64,000 nucleotides of DNA from UBA4582 sp002389265 (lineage in GTDB: Bacteria; Pseudomonadota; Gammaproteobacteria; Pseudomonadales; Azotimanducaceae), in NCBI GenBank assembly GCA_943788825.1, contig CALSRT010000002.1:558001-622000 (forward strand). Reading direction: 5' to 3'. Every line of letters begins with the position of its first letter. Position 1 is the first letter of the stretch. Shown one piece after another: positions 45,591 through 55,434 of this stretch. The notes beneath the pieces were generated by a model. It had not been told where the DNA came from. It saw nothing but the letters and a program-made list of their open reading frames with translations, and did not search any database. Position numbers and translations under genes: made by a program.

Positions 45591-46751
45591 TTAGCTGTCC
45601 ATATCGAGCGGTCGATAATAGTCTTTCTTTTGACTTTCGTACTCGCCTCTTCGTGCCATGAACTGTTCACCTGCTGAGCCTTCCTCGGAGAGCGTCAGAT
45701 TTTGCCTGAAAAAGTTAATGCTATCCGGGTTTAACGTCTGAGTCAGGTGCCAGTAGTGTTCAGCCTTTTCCGTCAGGCCGTGTTCACGAAACAGGTTGGC
45801 CAGTCGGAACGCAGCATCGGCTTTCTGTTGCTCGAAACTTAGCGCACGGATGTTGCCCGTGACTGTCTCGATAGATTGAACATAGTCACTCTCGCTACCT
45901 TTTGCGACCCAATCGCGCAATGCCGGTGTATAGACATTAGTGCCAAAAGTAATGGAGCGTGTTTCGTCGCCGAGTTCATGAACTTTGGCATAGGTGCCTT
46001 CGTCGATTCGCACAATTCTGCCTTCTTCATCAACCCAGGCGGCTGAGGGGACGTTCACAAAATTAAATGCGCTGCTGATGATGTGGTTTGTCATCGACAA
46101 CTTGTATATAGGTGGCGTTGGCCGCATCAAAAATTGGCCCAGCTACTGCTTCACCGCCGGTATCTTCGCTGCACGCAGATAATGACAAAATCAGGATCGT
46201 TTATTTCTTCATAGACTTGTTGCCACACGGGCACGTCAAGGAAGCATCCTCACCATGAGGACCAGGTGACGATGAGTGCCTTTTTACCTTTTAGGTCTGC
46301 CATTCTGATGACGTTACCCTGCCGGTCCGTGACTTCGAAATCCGGCGCCATGCCATTCACCATCATGTTGTCACGTTTGGCGGGGATCTCAGCAAAACTC
46401 CAAACGCCTCGATTCCACATCAACAACGTAGGGTTGATCAAGCAGATCAGCGAACGCGGTTAGATCAAACCACTGCTTTCCCTCTTGGGCGACCTGTAAT
46501 TCGCTCGTCAGTGGAATGCACATATCTGCGTAACAGGCGCCTTCGGCTTTGAGTTCAAAGCCATTGATACGCTTGAGATCTTCAGAGCTAATCAACAGAT
46601 TTGGGCCAGTGCCCGTCTCCTGTGAGTGTCAATCTGCCGACCCTGATACAAGCACACTCGTGCTGCCTTCAGCATGAATGGGCTTAGCCTCAAATGGGTG
46701 GCGGAGTTCTGGATAGGCCATAAAAGCTGCAGCCATGTACTTTTCTCCCAT
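45591..46751 (-). pseudogene. Redoxin (TlpA/ResA-like) domain protein, several frameshifts
   Basis: Coding-like text is spread over different frames along this stretch. It begins at ATG 46751 (MGEKYMAAAFMAYPELRHPF), continues with SEDLKRINGFELKAEGACYA, then GMAPDFEVTDRQGNVIRMAD / LKGKKALIVTWSSW (the thioredoxin-fold start), a stop and shift near 46250, then LDVPVWQQVYEEINDPDF, a further shift, and finally FNFVNVPSAAWVDEEGRIVR with a TPR-like tail. At least three frame breaks mean it is not a working gene as read. An intact ancestor would be about 385 residues, a thiol-redox or peroxiredoxin-like protein. Confidence 0.75.
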
Positions 46752-47425
46752 GGTTTAAATACGAAGTATGATCATACGCGAATTATGCTGCTGTGACCCG
46801 AAATAAGGGCGAGCTAGGTTGAGCGATTGTTGTAGTCTATTCTTTTAAGCCATTTGTCGATGCAGGCGCACTGTTTATAGTGCTTCGTTCCCTGTTGCGC
46901 TTGCCACGTAATCCATATTTTCAAACCTCGATTGTGAATATGCTTCGCCACGAACGACCCTTTCGTACATGTCGCCAGCATCTTGTGGGTTACTTGAAGA
47001 TTCTTCGGCAAGCAACTGCTATTTCAACTTTGCCATGGAGCGTTTGTCTTTTTGCGTACAAATATTGCGGCTTAATCTGGAGACCATTTTCCCTGCTTGT
47101 CTCGGTTGCCGTTGTTGCGGTGATCTGGCGTTATGGAATCGGCCGAGCCAGGCAGGAGAATCGCCTAAAGCAATTAGCACAATTAAAAATCAGGGCGATA
47201 CCTCCAGCCCAGCTTCCTGAGAAACACCACGTCAGGAGAGCTGAATTCATCGATGTTGAATGTGCCGGCAGGTTGCAACCGCGATCTCCTATAGGGGTCA
47301 AAGCGTTCACTCGACAAATTAGTCGACTTTTAATGATAAGCATTAGATAATGCCCTCCATTAAATACAGATGTTTTGACAACACTAGGAACTCGCTAGCT
47401 AAAGTAAGTTTAGGAATTCGTGGAT
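46752..47425. other. 674-base region with no recognised gene
   Basis: A plus-strand ORF (46880-47350, 156 codons) and two minus-strand ORFs of about 65-70 codons overlap here. None has a domain or ribosome site that I can recognise. Given decayed genes on both sides this is likely more remnant DNA. Confidence 0.45.
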
Positions 47426-48282
47426 ATGCTTAAGAAGATGTTAGTGGGTGCTGGTACGATGCTGGCCTTGTTGTTGTTGGTTCTGGCCCTGCCCACCATC
47501 GTCCACAGCCTGGGCATACATCCCGTCTTTGAGGATGCCCGAGACTACACTTGCCTGGCAAACGGGCTCTGTTGATTACTACCAGTCATGGTGTGCTGAA
47601 TACACCGGGGAAAACCGGCGGTGATCCCACCGGTGTCATGGCCTCAGAATTCACCATCGCCTACTACCAGTTCCAAGATGCAGGAATGGAAGTGGATATT
47701 TCCAGTATCAAGGGCGGGGAGATACCCATAGACCCCCAGACCTTGAGCCGGGTTATCAGGTCACCCGAAGACGAGCGCTTCCTGCAGGACTCCGTGGCTC
47801 AGGCCAAGGCGAACAACTCCCTGAAAATCGATGACCTGGACTTTACTCGCTACGACGTGGTGTGGATTGCCGGTGGCTGGGGTGCGGCTTACGATCTCGG
47901 TTATTCCGATGTCTTGGGGCAGAAGGTCAGCGAGGCCTATTATGGTGAAAAAGAAACCGTGTTTGGCTCGGTCTGCCACGGTGCTCTGGGCTTGATTCGG
48001 GCGCGAGATCGCGATGGTAAACTGCTAATCGCCGGGCGCAAGGTTACCGGCGTCAGCGACAAGCAGATAAGAGAATTGGGCATAGAGGTAACTCCCTTGC
48101 ACCCGGAAACCGAGTTGCGCAAGGCCGGTGGTATCTATTCCTCGCAGGAAAGATTCTTGGACTTCTTCGCTACCAGCACGGTGGTGGACGACGACAAGCG
48201 ATTTGTCAGCGGACAGAACCAGAACTCCAGCCATGAGACCGCCCAGAACATCATGGCCATTCTGGACCAGCGAGTTAAATAA
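47426..48282 (+). pseudogene. DJ-1/PfpI family protein with one-base frame break
   Basis: The ATG at 47426 opens a hydrophobic leader (MLKKMLVGAGTMLALLLLVL) and runs 49 codons to a stop at 47573. From about 47551 a second frame, open from there to 48282, continues as LPGKRALLITTSHGVL and holds the class I glutamine-amidotransferase/PfpI core: Glu in VMASEF, GGWGAAYDL, and nucleophile Cys in GSVCHGALG. Restoring one T near 47550 joins them (DYT-LPGKRALL). The product would be a membrane-anchored or exported Hsp31-like protein of about 285 residues. It could equally be a sequencing error. Confidence 0.8.
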
Positions 48283-48423
48283 AGGATATTTGGGTTCAGA
48301 GTGAACCTCCCCCGATTTTATGGGATGTTCACAACAGGCTTGGAGCGTTTGAGCTCACCACATGAATACTTGTTCTGCCGGGGCGGCGCCGCTCAGGCGG
48401 TAAGAGATGAGCGATGAAAGCTG

Positions 48424-48675
48424 ATGATCGGTGCTCCTTTGGAGGCGGTTCAAAAGGAGTGGATCTTTGATCTCAACGCAGAAGGCGAGCGGATAGACCT
48501 GCTGGCCGAGCATTCGCTAGCGGCTAATCGATTGAGAGGCGCACTCGACGCCCACAGCGAAGCGTAGGTCGAGCCACTCTGGCCAACAACATCAGAATCG
48601 GAAATCGCTATCGATTGCCCCATCAACCAGTTACCAGATGGCGACCATGTAACTATCCTATGGAATAACGAATAG
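48424..48675 (+). other. Small ORF of 83 codons with an in-frame amber stop
   Basis: From ATG 48424 the frame reads MIGAPLEAVQKEWIFDLNAE... for 47 codons to TAG 48565, then continues in the same frame (VEPLWPTTSESEIAIDCPIN...) to TAG 48673. Both halves have ordinary protein-like composition. No domain recognised. Probably another remnant; it lies in the 595-base gap before the sulfatase gene, which otherwise holds nothing I can name. Confidence 0.35.
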
Positions 48676-48877
48676 AGCGACACTATTTAGAAGGTTTAGT
48701 TGCCAGCTAAGAGAGAAGCTGTGTTCTATTTTTCTCGCATGGAAAAACCGGACTGGTACTTCTCGAGCAATGCCTTTAAGAATAGTTGAAGCCGCCAGAA
48801 TTGTCTGAAGCGAGTTGTTGCTATTTCAGTTGCCATTCGACAATATTAATGCTCATCATTAATGAGGTTTCGAGTTC

Positions 48878-50518
48878 ATGTTAGGTAAGCGTCTATCCAT
48901 TGTACTGTTTGGAGTCCTTGGCATTGTCGTGGCCGGCTACATTTTCCGGATTGAGCTTCTTCTCGTTGGAATCTCGTATATGTCTGAACAGAGGACACCC
49001 ACAGGTGCGCACCAAGAAGTTGATTGGCAGGCTGGTCCTGCCGAACCGCGACAGACCAATCAGCCAAATGTGGTATTGATCGTCGCTGACGATCTGGGCT
49101 GGAACGACCTCACCTTCAATGGTGGTGGTATCGCCGAAGGTACAGTGCCCACGCCTAATATTGACTCTATTGCTAAGGCTGGCATCAACTTCACTAACGG
49201 TTACGCTGGACAAGGCACCTGCGCGCCCTCTCGGGCCATGATGATGTCCGGTCGTTACGGCTCACGATTTGGCTTCGAGTACACGCCAACACCTGCAGGT
49301 ATGTCCACGGCATTGGGTATGATGAGCAGTAACGACGCCAAACCACCGGGCATACCAACCGAAAACCCCAAAACGATTCCCTACGAGGAAATGGGCTTAC
49401 CCGCGAGCGAAATCACCATCGCTGAGGTTTTAAAAGAGCAAGGTTATTACACCGCGCATATTGGCAAGTGGCACCTGGGTAGGGAAAACGGTAGTGCAGC
49501 CCATGATCAAGGTTTTGATCAAAGCTTGTTGATGGCCTCCGGCCTTTATGGCGAAGAAGATGACCCCGATGTTGTTCATTCGAAACTTGCTTATGATCCC
49601 ATAGACCGATTCTTGTGGGCGGGCATGAAGTACGCGGCAAGTTACAACGGAAGCCCAGCTTTTAAACCTGGCGGCTACCTCACCGATTACTATACGGATG
49701 AAGCCGTAAAAGTGATCGAAAACAACAAGAATAGACCGTTCTTTTTATACCTTGCGCACTGGGCACCGCACACACCGTTACAAGCAACAAAAGCAGACTA
49801 CGACGCCTTATCCCATATTGAGGACCACACCGAGCGAGTGTATGCGGCCATGATTCACAGTCTTGATCGTGGTGTAGGGGAAGTTCTTCAAGCTTTGAAA
49901 GACAACGGACTAGATGAAAACACCATTGTTATCTTTACTTCAGACAACGGCGGCGCAGGATATATTGGTATAGATGATGTAAACAAGCCATTCCGTGGTT
50001 GGAAGATCACCAATTTTGAAGGCGGCATCCATGTGCCGTACTTTGTTAAATGGCCCGCAAAACTCCCGGCTGGCGTCGCTTATGAAAAACCCGTTCACCA
50101 TTTTGATATCTACGCCACCGCAGCCAGTGCGGCAGGTGCCGACATAGAGCATCAAATCGACGGCGTCGATCTAATTCCTTTTGCTCTGGGAGCAACCCCA
50201 TTGGCTAAACCACATGACACTCTGTTCTGGCGCGCCGGTCAGTATCGGACTATACGTCATCATGACTGGAAGCTTGCTGTCGATCCTTTAATGGGCAATA
50301 CCATGCTGTTTGACCTGTCAACGGATCCAGGTGAGTCAACCGATATCGCGGCACAGCACCCGGATGTGGTCGAAAACATGATGGGCTTGCTCGCTGCCCA
50401 CAATTCCGAAATGGTGCCTCCGCTTTGGGACTCAACCGGTGCAAGTTCAATTAATGTGGATAAGCATTTACGTCAAGAGTTCGAAGAATCCGATACCTAC
50501 ATTTACTGGAACAACTGA
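48878..50518 (+). CDS. Sulfatase (arylsulfatase A family)
   Basis: A 546-residue sulfatase. VVLIVADDLGWNDL gives the first calcium ligands, CAPSR at residue 115 is the C-x-P-S-R sequence whose Cys becomes formylglycine, and HIGKWHLG and FTSDNGGAG supply further active-site residues. One membrane helix at residues 7-27 suggests anchoring on the periplasmic side. No maturation enzyme gene lies in the window. The frame ends 16 bases before a DUF1330-like membrane protein gene, so the two may be co-transcribed. Intact amid damaged neighbours. Confidence 0.95.
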   Translation: MLGKRLSIVLFGVLGIVVAGYIFRIELLLVGISYMSEQRTPTGAHQEVDWQAGPAEPRQTNQPNVVLIVADDLGWNDLTFNGGGIAEGTVPTPNIDSIAKAGINFTNGYAGQGTCAPSRAMMMSGRYGSRFGFEYTPTPAGMSTALGMMSSNDAKPPGIPTENPKTIPYEEMGLPASEITIAEVLKEQGYYTAHIGKWHLGRENGSAAHDQGFDQSLLMASGLYGEEDDPDVVHSKLAYDPIDRFLWAGMKYAASYNGSPAFKPGGYLTDYYTDEAVKVIENNKNRPFFLYLAHWAPHTPLQATKADYDALSHIEDHTERVYAAMIHSLDRGVGEVLQALKDNGLDENTIVIFTSDNGGAGYIGIDDVNKPFRGWKITNFEGGIHVPYFVKWPAKLPAGVAYEKPVHHFDIYATAASAAGADIEHQIDGVDLIPFALGATPLAKPHDTLFWRAGQYRTIRHHDWKLAVDPLMGNTMLFDLSTDPGESTDIAAQHPDVVENMMGLLAAHNSEMVPPLWDSTGASSINVDKHLRQEFEESDTYIYWNN

Positions 50519-50534
50519 CCCGAAGGTTAACCCC

Positions 50535-51170
50535 ATGAAGCGTTCTTACATTTGGATTACTGGTTTCGTCCTTTACGGTTTGTTTTTTAGTTGGTACACC
50601 AGCTTTGAAGAACCGATGACCGAGAAAGAGATCAGTGTCGTATTAGAACGGGCAAAATCTCTTGGTCGTTCTGAGCAAAACCTGGCGACACTCGAGAACT
50701 TTATGCGCACCGACACCGGTAACGATTTCATCATGGTGAATCTGCTCGATATGAATGAGTCTCCGCCGGAACTGCCTGCTACCGGCCCTGGGGCTAGCGC
50801 ATCAGACTTGATTGCTCACTACATGGAGCACATGTATCCAGCCCAGTTTAAGCGCGCTTGCCACCCTGTGTTCTTCGGTCAGTCCGTGTCTAACGCGCTT
50901 GATCTTTCTGGCATTGAGGGTGCAGCGCATTGGGACCAGGGCGCGCTTTTTCGCTACCGCAGTCGCCGAGATGTGATTGAGATTGCCACCAACCCTGCCT
51001 TCAACGAACGTCATGACTATAAAATGGCGGCGCTGACCAAAACCATTGCAGTCCCGGTTGAGCCTTTACTACATCCCGGAGATGCTCGCGTTCTGATAGC
51101 CTTGTTGCTATTTTCTATCTCGTCGTTGATCGATATGCTGATCTTCAGACGCCCAATCGAATCAAGATAA
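50535..51170 (+). CDS. Membrane protein with DUF1330-like domain
   Basis: A 211-residue protein with helices at about 5-20 and 185-205. The middle carries a ferredoxin-like pattern resembling DUF1330 (DFIMVNLLDMNE near residue 60; GIEGAAHWDQGALFRYRSRR; VIEIATNPAFNERHDYKMAA in pieces). ATG 50535 follows an AAGG site, and lies 16 bases after the sulfatase stop. Function unknown. It ends exactly at the left edge of repeat copy D. Confidence 0.68.
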   Translation: MKRSYIWITGFVLYGLFFSWYTSFEEPMTEKEISVVLERAKSLGRSEQNLATLENFMRTDTGNDFIMVNLLDMNESPPELPATGPGASASDLIAHYMEHMYPAQFKRACHPVFFGQSVSNALDLSGIEGAAHWDQGALFRYRSRRDVIEIATNPAFNERHDYKMAALTKTIAVPVEPLLHPGDARVLIALLLFSISSLIDMLIFRRPIESR

Positions 51171-51440
51171 ATGGGGTCGGGGTAAAATTTAAAATATTTG
51201 GGGTCGGGGTAAAATTTACAAATGGCCAGCAGCTCAGTCTGGGCTAGGGTGGGTTTGTGCTGTCGAATGCGTTTATCCCTTTGTTCTTAGTATGCGAAAA
51301 GAATTCAAGCTGAATCGGTCCTGAATGGATGTTCCTACCTACTTGCCATTCAAGTACCGCGGAAAAAATTATTGTTTTGTAAATTTTACCCCGACCCCAA
51401 ATATTTTTGTTTTGTAAATTTTACCCCGACCCCAAATATT
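51171..51440. mobile_element. MITE/REP-like element copy D, ends doubled
   Basis: Two left ends (about 51172 and 51195) and two right ends (about 51375-51404 and 51410-51440) enclose one interior of about 170 bases, giving a nested appearance. It starts one base after the stop of the DUF1330-like gene. No ORF of its own. Confidence 0.88.
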
Positions 51441-51554
51441 TAAAAAACACAGAAGCCAACTGGGCCATCAAGCCAGCTAGAAGGCAGCGGTTGGCACGGA
51501 TGCCAGTGTGGCGACAGGGTGCGCAAAATGCTTGGCCTGTCGCCCGATTCATAT

Positions 51555-51596
51555 GAGCCGCTCTACGCGAGCCGCTCTACGCGAGCCGCTCTACAT
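51555..51596. repeat. 14-bp tandem repeat, 3 copies
   Basis: GAGCCGCTCTACGC occurs twice exactly and once with the last two bases changed. It lies just past the 3' end of the MFS gene that starts at 53134. The rest of the gap (51441-51619) shows nothing else. Confidence 0.93.
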
Positions 51597-51619
51597 ACCT
51601 GCGCTGCCGCTGTTACTCT

Positions 51620-53134
51620 TTACGACGTTGCCAAAGGCGCGACGAAGTCACGTTTCAGCGTACGAGCAGACATGAAAAAGCAGCCTGCAGCAAAAATGAA
51701 CCACAAGACCGTCACGGAGACTGCGTTCTTGAGTCCCGTTGAGTTTGCCGCATCGCAGACGATTCGTTGTGCATCGCTAAGTACCGAATCATTCGCACCG
51801 CAAATGGCCGGCGTTAGCTGGCCGGCAAAATTGCTGTCGGCAAGTTGCAGGCTCATAAACAGGTCACTCATAAAGCCGACGAAATACGGCCCAATGCCGT
51901 TGCCTATGATGGAGACCAGAATCAGCAGCGTCGCAATGGCAGTCGCGCGCGAACGGGCACTGACCACGCCTTGGCCGATATTGTACTGCGCGCCCAGGTA
52001 AGCGTAGTGACACACGGCGGCGATACCCCCCACAGCACAAATACGACCCGTAGATCTTCCGCAAAGAAAGCCGCGATATAGGCGGGGACCGCGATCAGCA
52101 GGCCGATTCCGGGAATCCAGGCGACCGCCGTTTGATAACGGGGTGTGAATTTTTCTGTCAAGTAGCCGCCGAAAAATGTGCCGATCGCGGCCAGGAATGA
52201 CAGGGGCGCGCCGAAGTAGATCAGCCGCGTCCCGCACATCTAGGCCATGTTCACGCTGCAAAAAAGGCGCTTGAAAGCTACTCAAGCCATAGCCGACAAA
52301 GGCCACCATGGCCGCGCCGATGGCCATCCACCAAAAGGTCGGTTTGTGTTTGAGTTCTTTAAACGCATCGCCCCAGTGGGCAGGTGCGGTCGGGGTCAGC
52401 TCGGGGCCGTCAGAGTAACCGCGAGGTGGCTCTTTGATAGTGAACAGCACGACCATGGCGATCAAAATGCCCGGTAGACCGACGACGACAAACGCGATTC
52501 TCCAGCCTTCGATTGATGCCCAGTCGAGCCCTGTAAACAAGCTGCCAAGACCGATACTCGCAATCCAAGCGCCAAAATCAGCACCTTCCATCTGTGCAAT
52601 CGGGCCGCCAAATACGTTGGCAAGGACAGAGCCCAGGGTCACGCCCATCGAATAAATGCCCAGCGCGGTCGCGCGCTTACGAGAAATAAAGTAGTCACCA
52701 ATGATGGAGTTGGCCGGCGGCGTACAACCAGCTTCACCGATGGCGACCCCGATTCTAAAAAACAGCAGCATCGCAAAACCTGCGGCAATACCACACAAGG
52801 CCGTCATCAGTGACCACAAAATAATACAAACCGTAATCACTTTGACACGATTAGAGCGATCGGCCCACAGGGCGATGGGCAATCCCATAACCGCGTAAAA
52901 AAGTGCAAATGGAGGGCCGTAGAGTAATCCCCATTGGGAATCGGTCAGTCCGAATGAGTCGATGATGGGTTGGGCGACAACCGCAATGAGCGTCCTGTCG
53001 ACGAAATTCAGCGTATAAACGACCATGAGCAAAAACAACACGTAGTTTCTGTATCCCGGTTCGCCGTAGCCAGTTATGTGACCATTGTGTGCTGGTTCTG
53101 CTGCTACTTCTGATACGTTTGCTGCGGTGCTCAT
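51620..53134 (-). pseudogene. MFS transporter (spinster-like) with two compensating frame breaks
   Basis: The frame stays open for about 504 residues from ATG 53134 (AGGA site upstream), and both ends look like a spinster-type MFS carrier: NFVDRTLIAVVAQPII, GIAIGEAGCTPPANSIIGDYF and QYNIGQGVVSARSRATAIAT. Between about 52225 and 52030 the open frame reads unnatural Arg-rich text, while the neighbouring frame there reads LIYFGAPLSFLAAIGTFFGG and VAWIPGIGLLIAVPAYIAAF, which aligns with the paralogue at 60366. One base appears lost near 52222 and the frame is restored in a C6 run at 52026-52031. A block of about 65 residues (helices 8-9) would be scrambled. Confidence 0.85.
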
Positions 53135-53891
53135 TAATACGTTCCTGTTATTTTTGTTGGTCTCGCGATGTAAGGCCAAAATACGACCCAGGCTCCAACG
53201 ATAGCATGGCTCATTCCGTTTGCTCGAAAGTCAGGAACAAGACAAGCTAATTTACAAAGGCGAAGCCTTTGGTGTTCCGTGTTACGTTGTCTAGGGAGTA
53301 GGGCGCACGAGTAAAGTCTGGCGACATACTATATTTTCCAGTAAGCACTAATCAATCAATCATTGCTCGAATTGAGATCTGCCATAGAGTGTCGGCCGGG
53401 AATGTCCCAACATATTTTCGACGATGATAGTGAGGTAGTTCGATAATTTGATGTTGAGCCAATGAATGGTGTCTTTGACCTGTTTAGCGTGAGCGATAAT
53501 TTTGGTCTTTGAATTTGATCGTTATGCATCATAAGTTGCTGGCTTCCCAAGAACAGACCAAGCTCGATAGTGTGGATCTGTTGCGCGGTCTTTTCCTATC
53601 CCACGGTCTTGGAATAAGTGCGCGGACGGCTAGACAGTGGGTTTTGTCTTCTGTTGATCTGATCTGTCAGATCTTGCGACGAGATGAGTATAGGTATTTC
53701 AAATGTTCTCGCCGAGAAGAACGACAAGATACAGCGCAATTGAGTGATTAAATAGCCTGAGTTGATATGGCCGCATGCAAGGGTACCAAGATGTTTGCTA
53801 TCTGTTCTGCACTTGCAAAAGGGTGTGCAGGAGACTCTGGCGGAGTTGGGGTGCCAAGGGGCGCATAATCTAAGTGGAAAAAAAAGGGGGG
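53135..53891. other. 757-base region with no recognised gene
   Basis: It lies between the MFS start and the AlkB-like gene end. A plus-strand ORF at 53509-53751 (80 codons) and another at 53762-53944 have no domain and no clear ribosome site. The MFS promoter must lie in the first part. I see no repeat. Confidence 0.45.
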
Positions 53892-54830
53892 TTACCGATG
53901 GTGCCTTGCTTGAGTCGACGCTAAATTTATTATTTCTTGGCTAGTTGATCTTCTATAGTGCTTGGAATGCAGCGCGAGTTCTCCGACATAGTCGGCTATT
54001 TGCGAGGTCGCGTTGTCGGGCAGTTCGTGAAAATCGGCAATGTATTGCTCAGGAACAGACCTGAACGAAACACTAATCCGGCGAAGCTCGAAGTTTTCCA
54101 GTTCAGTATGAAGCTGTGGTTCGCGCCCGGTTCTTACCTGGGTAATACGATGATACAAACGGTCCTTGAAGTTGGGGCCGCTCAATATGGTCACTGACCT
54201 GTGTCTAGTCCACAGAGATAGTTCGGGATCGGGGCTGATTTCTGGGTCTAAAAACTCAAGCAAGCCAGGCTGGCCGATGGAAAACATGATGACCGGTCCT
54301 GGCTCCCCGTCGCGGTGCATTCGCAGGCGAGCATAGTCACGGGGCTGCCCTTGGCCCAGTTCACGCCCGTAGTAGTTGATGAGACAGGTGTTGGGTAATT
54401 CTAAAGTTTCATTTTTATTGTCATTTTTATTGTCATTTTTATCGTCACGGTCACGGTCACGGTCATGGTCATGGTCATGGTCATGGTCATGGGAAGAGGC
54501 AAGCACTACTGTCAATCGGTCCAGGATATTCTGCATTACCGCGGGAAAGGGCTCTGCTCGCAGGCAGCGGTCGTTCAAGTGTTCCGGTTCGGCGTAGTAG
54601 CCCAAGCAGGCAAATTGCCATGCGCCCAGCCAATATACGGGCCGAGTTAGGCGGCGTCCGTGCTTAGCGCTACGCTGCTTGCTAACACCATGAAATCGTT
54701 GTTCCCAAAGGGGACGTAAAGCGCCGAAGTAGTCGATCAATTCCCCCGCCTCTTCGACGGAAATGAATTGCGGCAGATAGGAAAAGCCGCTCTGCAATAT
54801 GGCTTGTTTGCCGTCCTGCACTTCAAGCAT
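53892..54830 (-). CDS. AlkB-like 2OG-Fe(II) oxygenase with repeat insert
   Basis: A 312-residue oxygenase. The iron motif HxD is in RMHRDGEPGPV; PGLLEFLD and a RRISVSFR end with the 2OG-binding Arg fit the AlkB family, which removes alkyl groups from nucleic acids or proteins. Residues about 113-142 are low complexity: five HD pairs, three RD pairs, then DKND/NKND/NKNE. They come from a tandem repeat (54409-54492). ATG 54830 overlaps the upstream hydrolase stop by 8 bases, fixing the start. The insert lies before the catalytic core. Confidence 0.82.
   Translation of the reverse strand: MLEVQDGKQAILQSGFSYLPQFISVEEAGELIDYFGALRPLWEQRFHGVSKQRSAKHGRRLTRPVYWLGAWQFACLGYYAEPEHLNDRCLRAEPFPAVMQNILDRLTVVLASSHDHDHDHDHDRDRDRDDKNDNKNDNKNETLELPNTCLINYYGRELGQGQPRDYARLRMHRDGEPGPVIMFSIGQPGLLEFLDPEISPDPELSLWTRHRSVTILSGPNFKDRLYHRITQVRTGREPQLHTELENFELRRISVSFRSVPEQYIADFHELPDNATSQIADYVGELALHSKHYRRSTSQEIINLASTQARHHR
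54409..54492. repeat. Coding microsatellite: 12-bp x3, then 6-bp x8
   Basis: On the plus strand TCATTTTTATTG is present three times (the last TCATTTTTATCG), followed by TCACGG three times and TCATGG five times. All units are multiples of three, so length change would add or remove residue pairs without breaking the AlkB-like frame. Confidence 0.96.
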
Positions 54831-55434
54831 TGTCGTTCCACTCCAGAGTTTGCCTGGCAAATTCCAGACAGCTATTGGCGATTGTCAGCAAATGCTCTTG
54901 TCTGCTCCACGGGGACTTCTGGCGCGTTTCGAATCGATGATTAGCCTCTTCAATCCATCGTAATTGCACGCAGTCAGGCAGGCGCTGGTCGATTTTTGTT
55001 TCTTGCTGGGTTCCGTGTGGATCTCGAGCGCCTTGAACGATGAGCGTTGGTATGTCATGGCCGACAAAAAGCTCATTCCCCTTCGGCCCTAGGGGTTGGC
55101 CCGGCGGATGAAAGGGAAACCCCAGGCAAAGCAACGCCGCGGGTCTTACGCGTGTAGCCACACGCAAGGCAATGCGCGCTCCAAGGGAGAAGCCTCCAAT
55201 GATTAGCTTGCTTTGTTCGCATTGATCGATGGCGGTTTCCATCTCTCGCACAAGCACGGCATCGTCCGCGCCTATCGTCAATTTCAGAGTTAGGACTGAG
55301 ACGCCGCCAGCTTCCAACAGCGGCCGAAGGTCCATTAGCAGCGGGTCTTCACCAGCACCCTTGCGCGATTGTGGAAATCCCAAAAGCAGTGTTGGAATCT
55401 CAGGATGGGGGAAAGGCGGATTATGACACGGCAT
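54823..55434 (-). CDS. KANL3/Tex30-type alpha/beta hydrolase
   Basis: A 203-residue compact hydrolase of the KANL3/Tex30 group: nucleophile elbow GGFSLGARIA (Ser near residue 83), acid Asp in VQGARDPHGT and His in EEANHRFE. Members are predicted hydrolases of unknown substrate, often beside DNA- or RNA-modification genes. The stop overlaps the AlkB-like start by 8 bases, so the pair is translationally coupled. Confidence 0.85.
   Translation of the reverse strand: MPCHNPPFPHPEIPTLLLGFPQSRKGAGEDPLLMDLRPLLEAGGVSVLTLKLTIGADDAVLVREMETAIDQCEQSKLIIGGFSLGARIALRVATRVRPAALLCLGFPFHPPGQPLGPKGNELFVGHDIPTLIVQGARDPHGTQQETKIDQRLPDCVQLRWIEEANHRFETRQKSPWSRQEHLLTIANSCLEFARQTLEWNDNA

Noticed and set aside
46880..47350. 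156-codon ORF between the redoxin relic and the DJ-1 gene
   Set aside because: No ribosome site, no domain, and overlapping ORFs on the other strand of similar quality.
48838..48872. Fur box before the sulfatase gene
   Set aside because: The CTCATCATTAATGAG sequence is AT-rich and partly palindromic but does not match the Fur consensus.
53509..53751. 80-codon ORF before the AlkB-like gene
   Set aside because: No recognisable domain and no clear translation start; left as part of an unassigned region.
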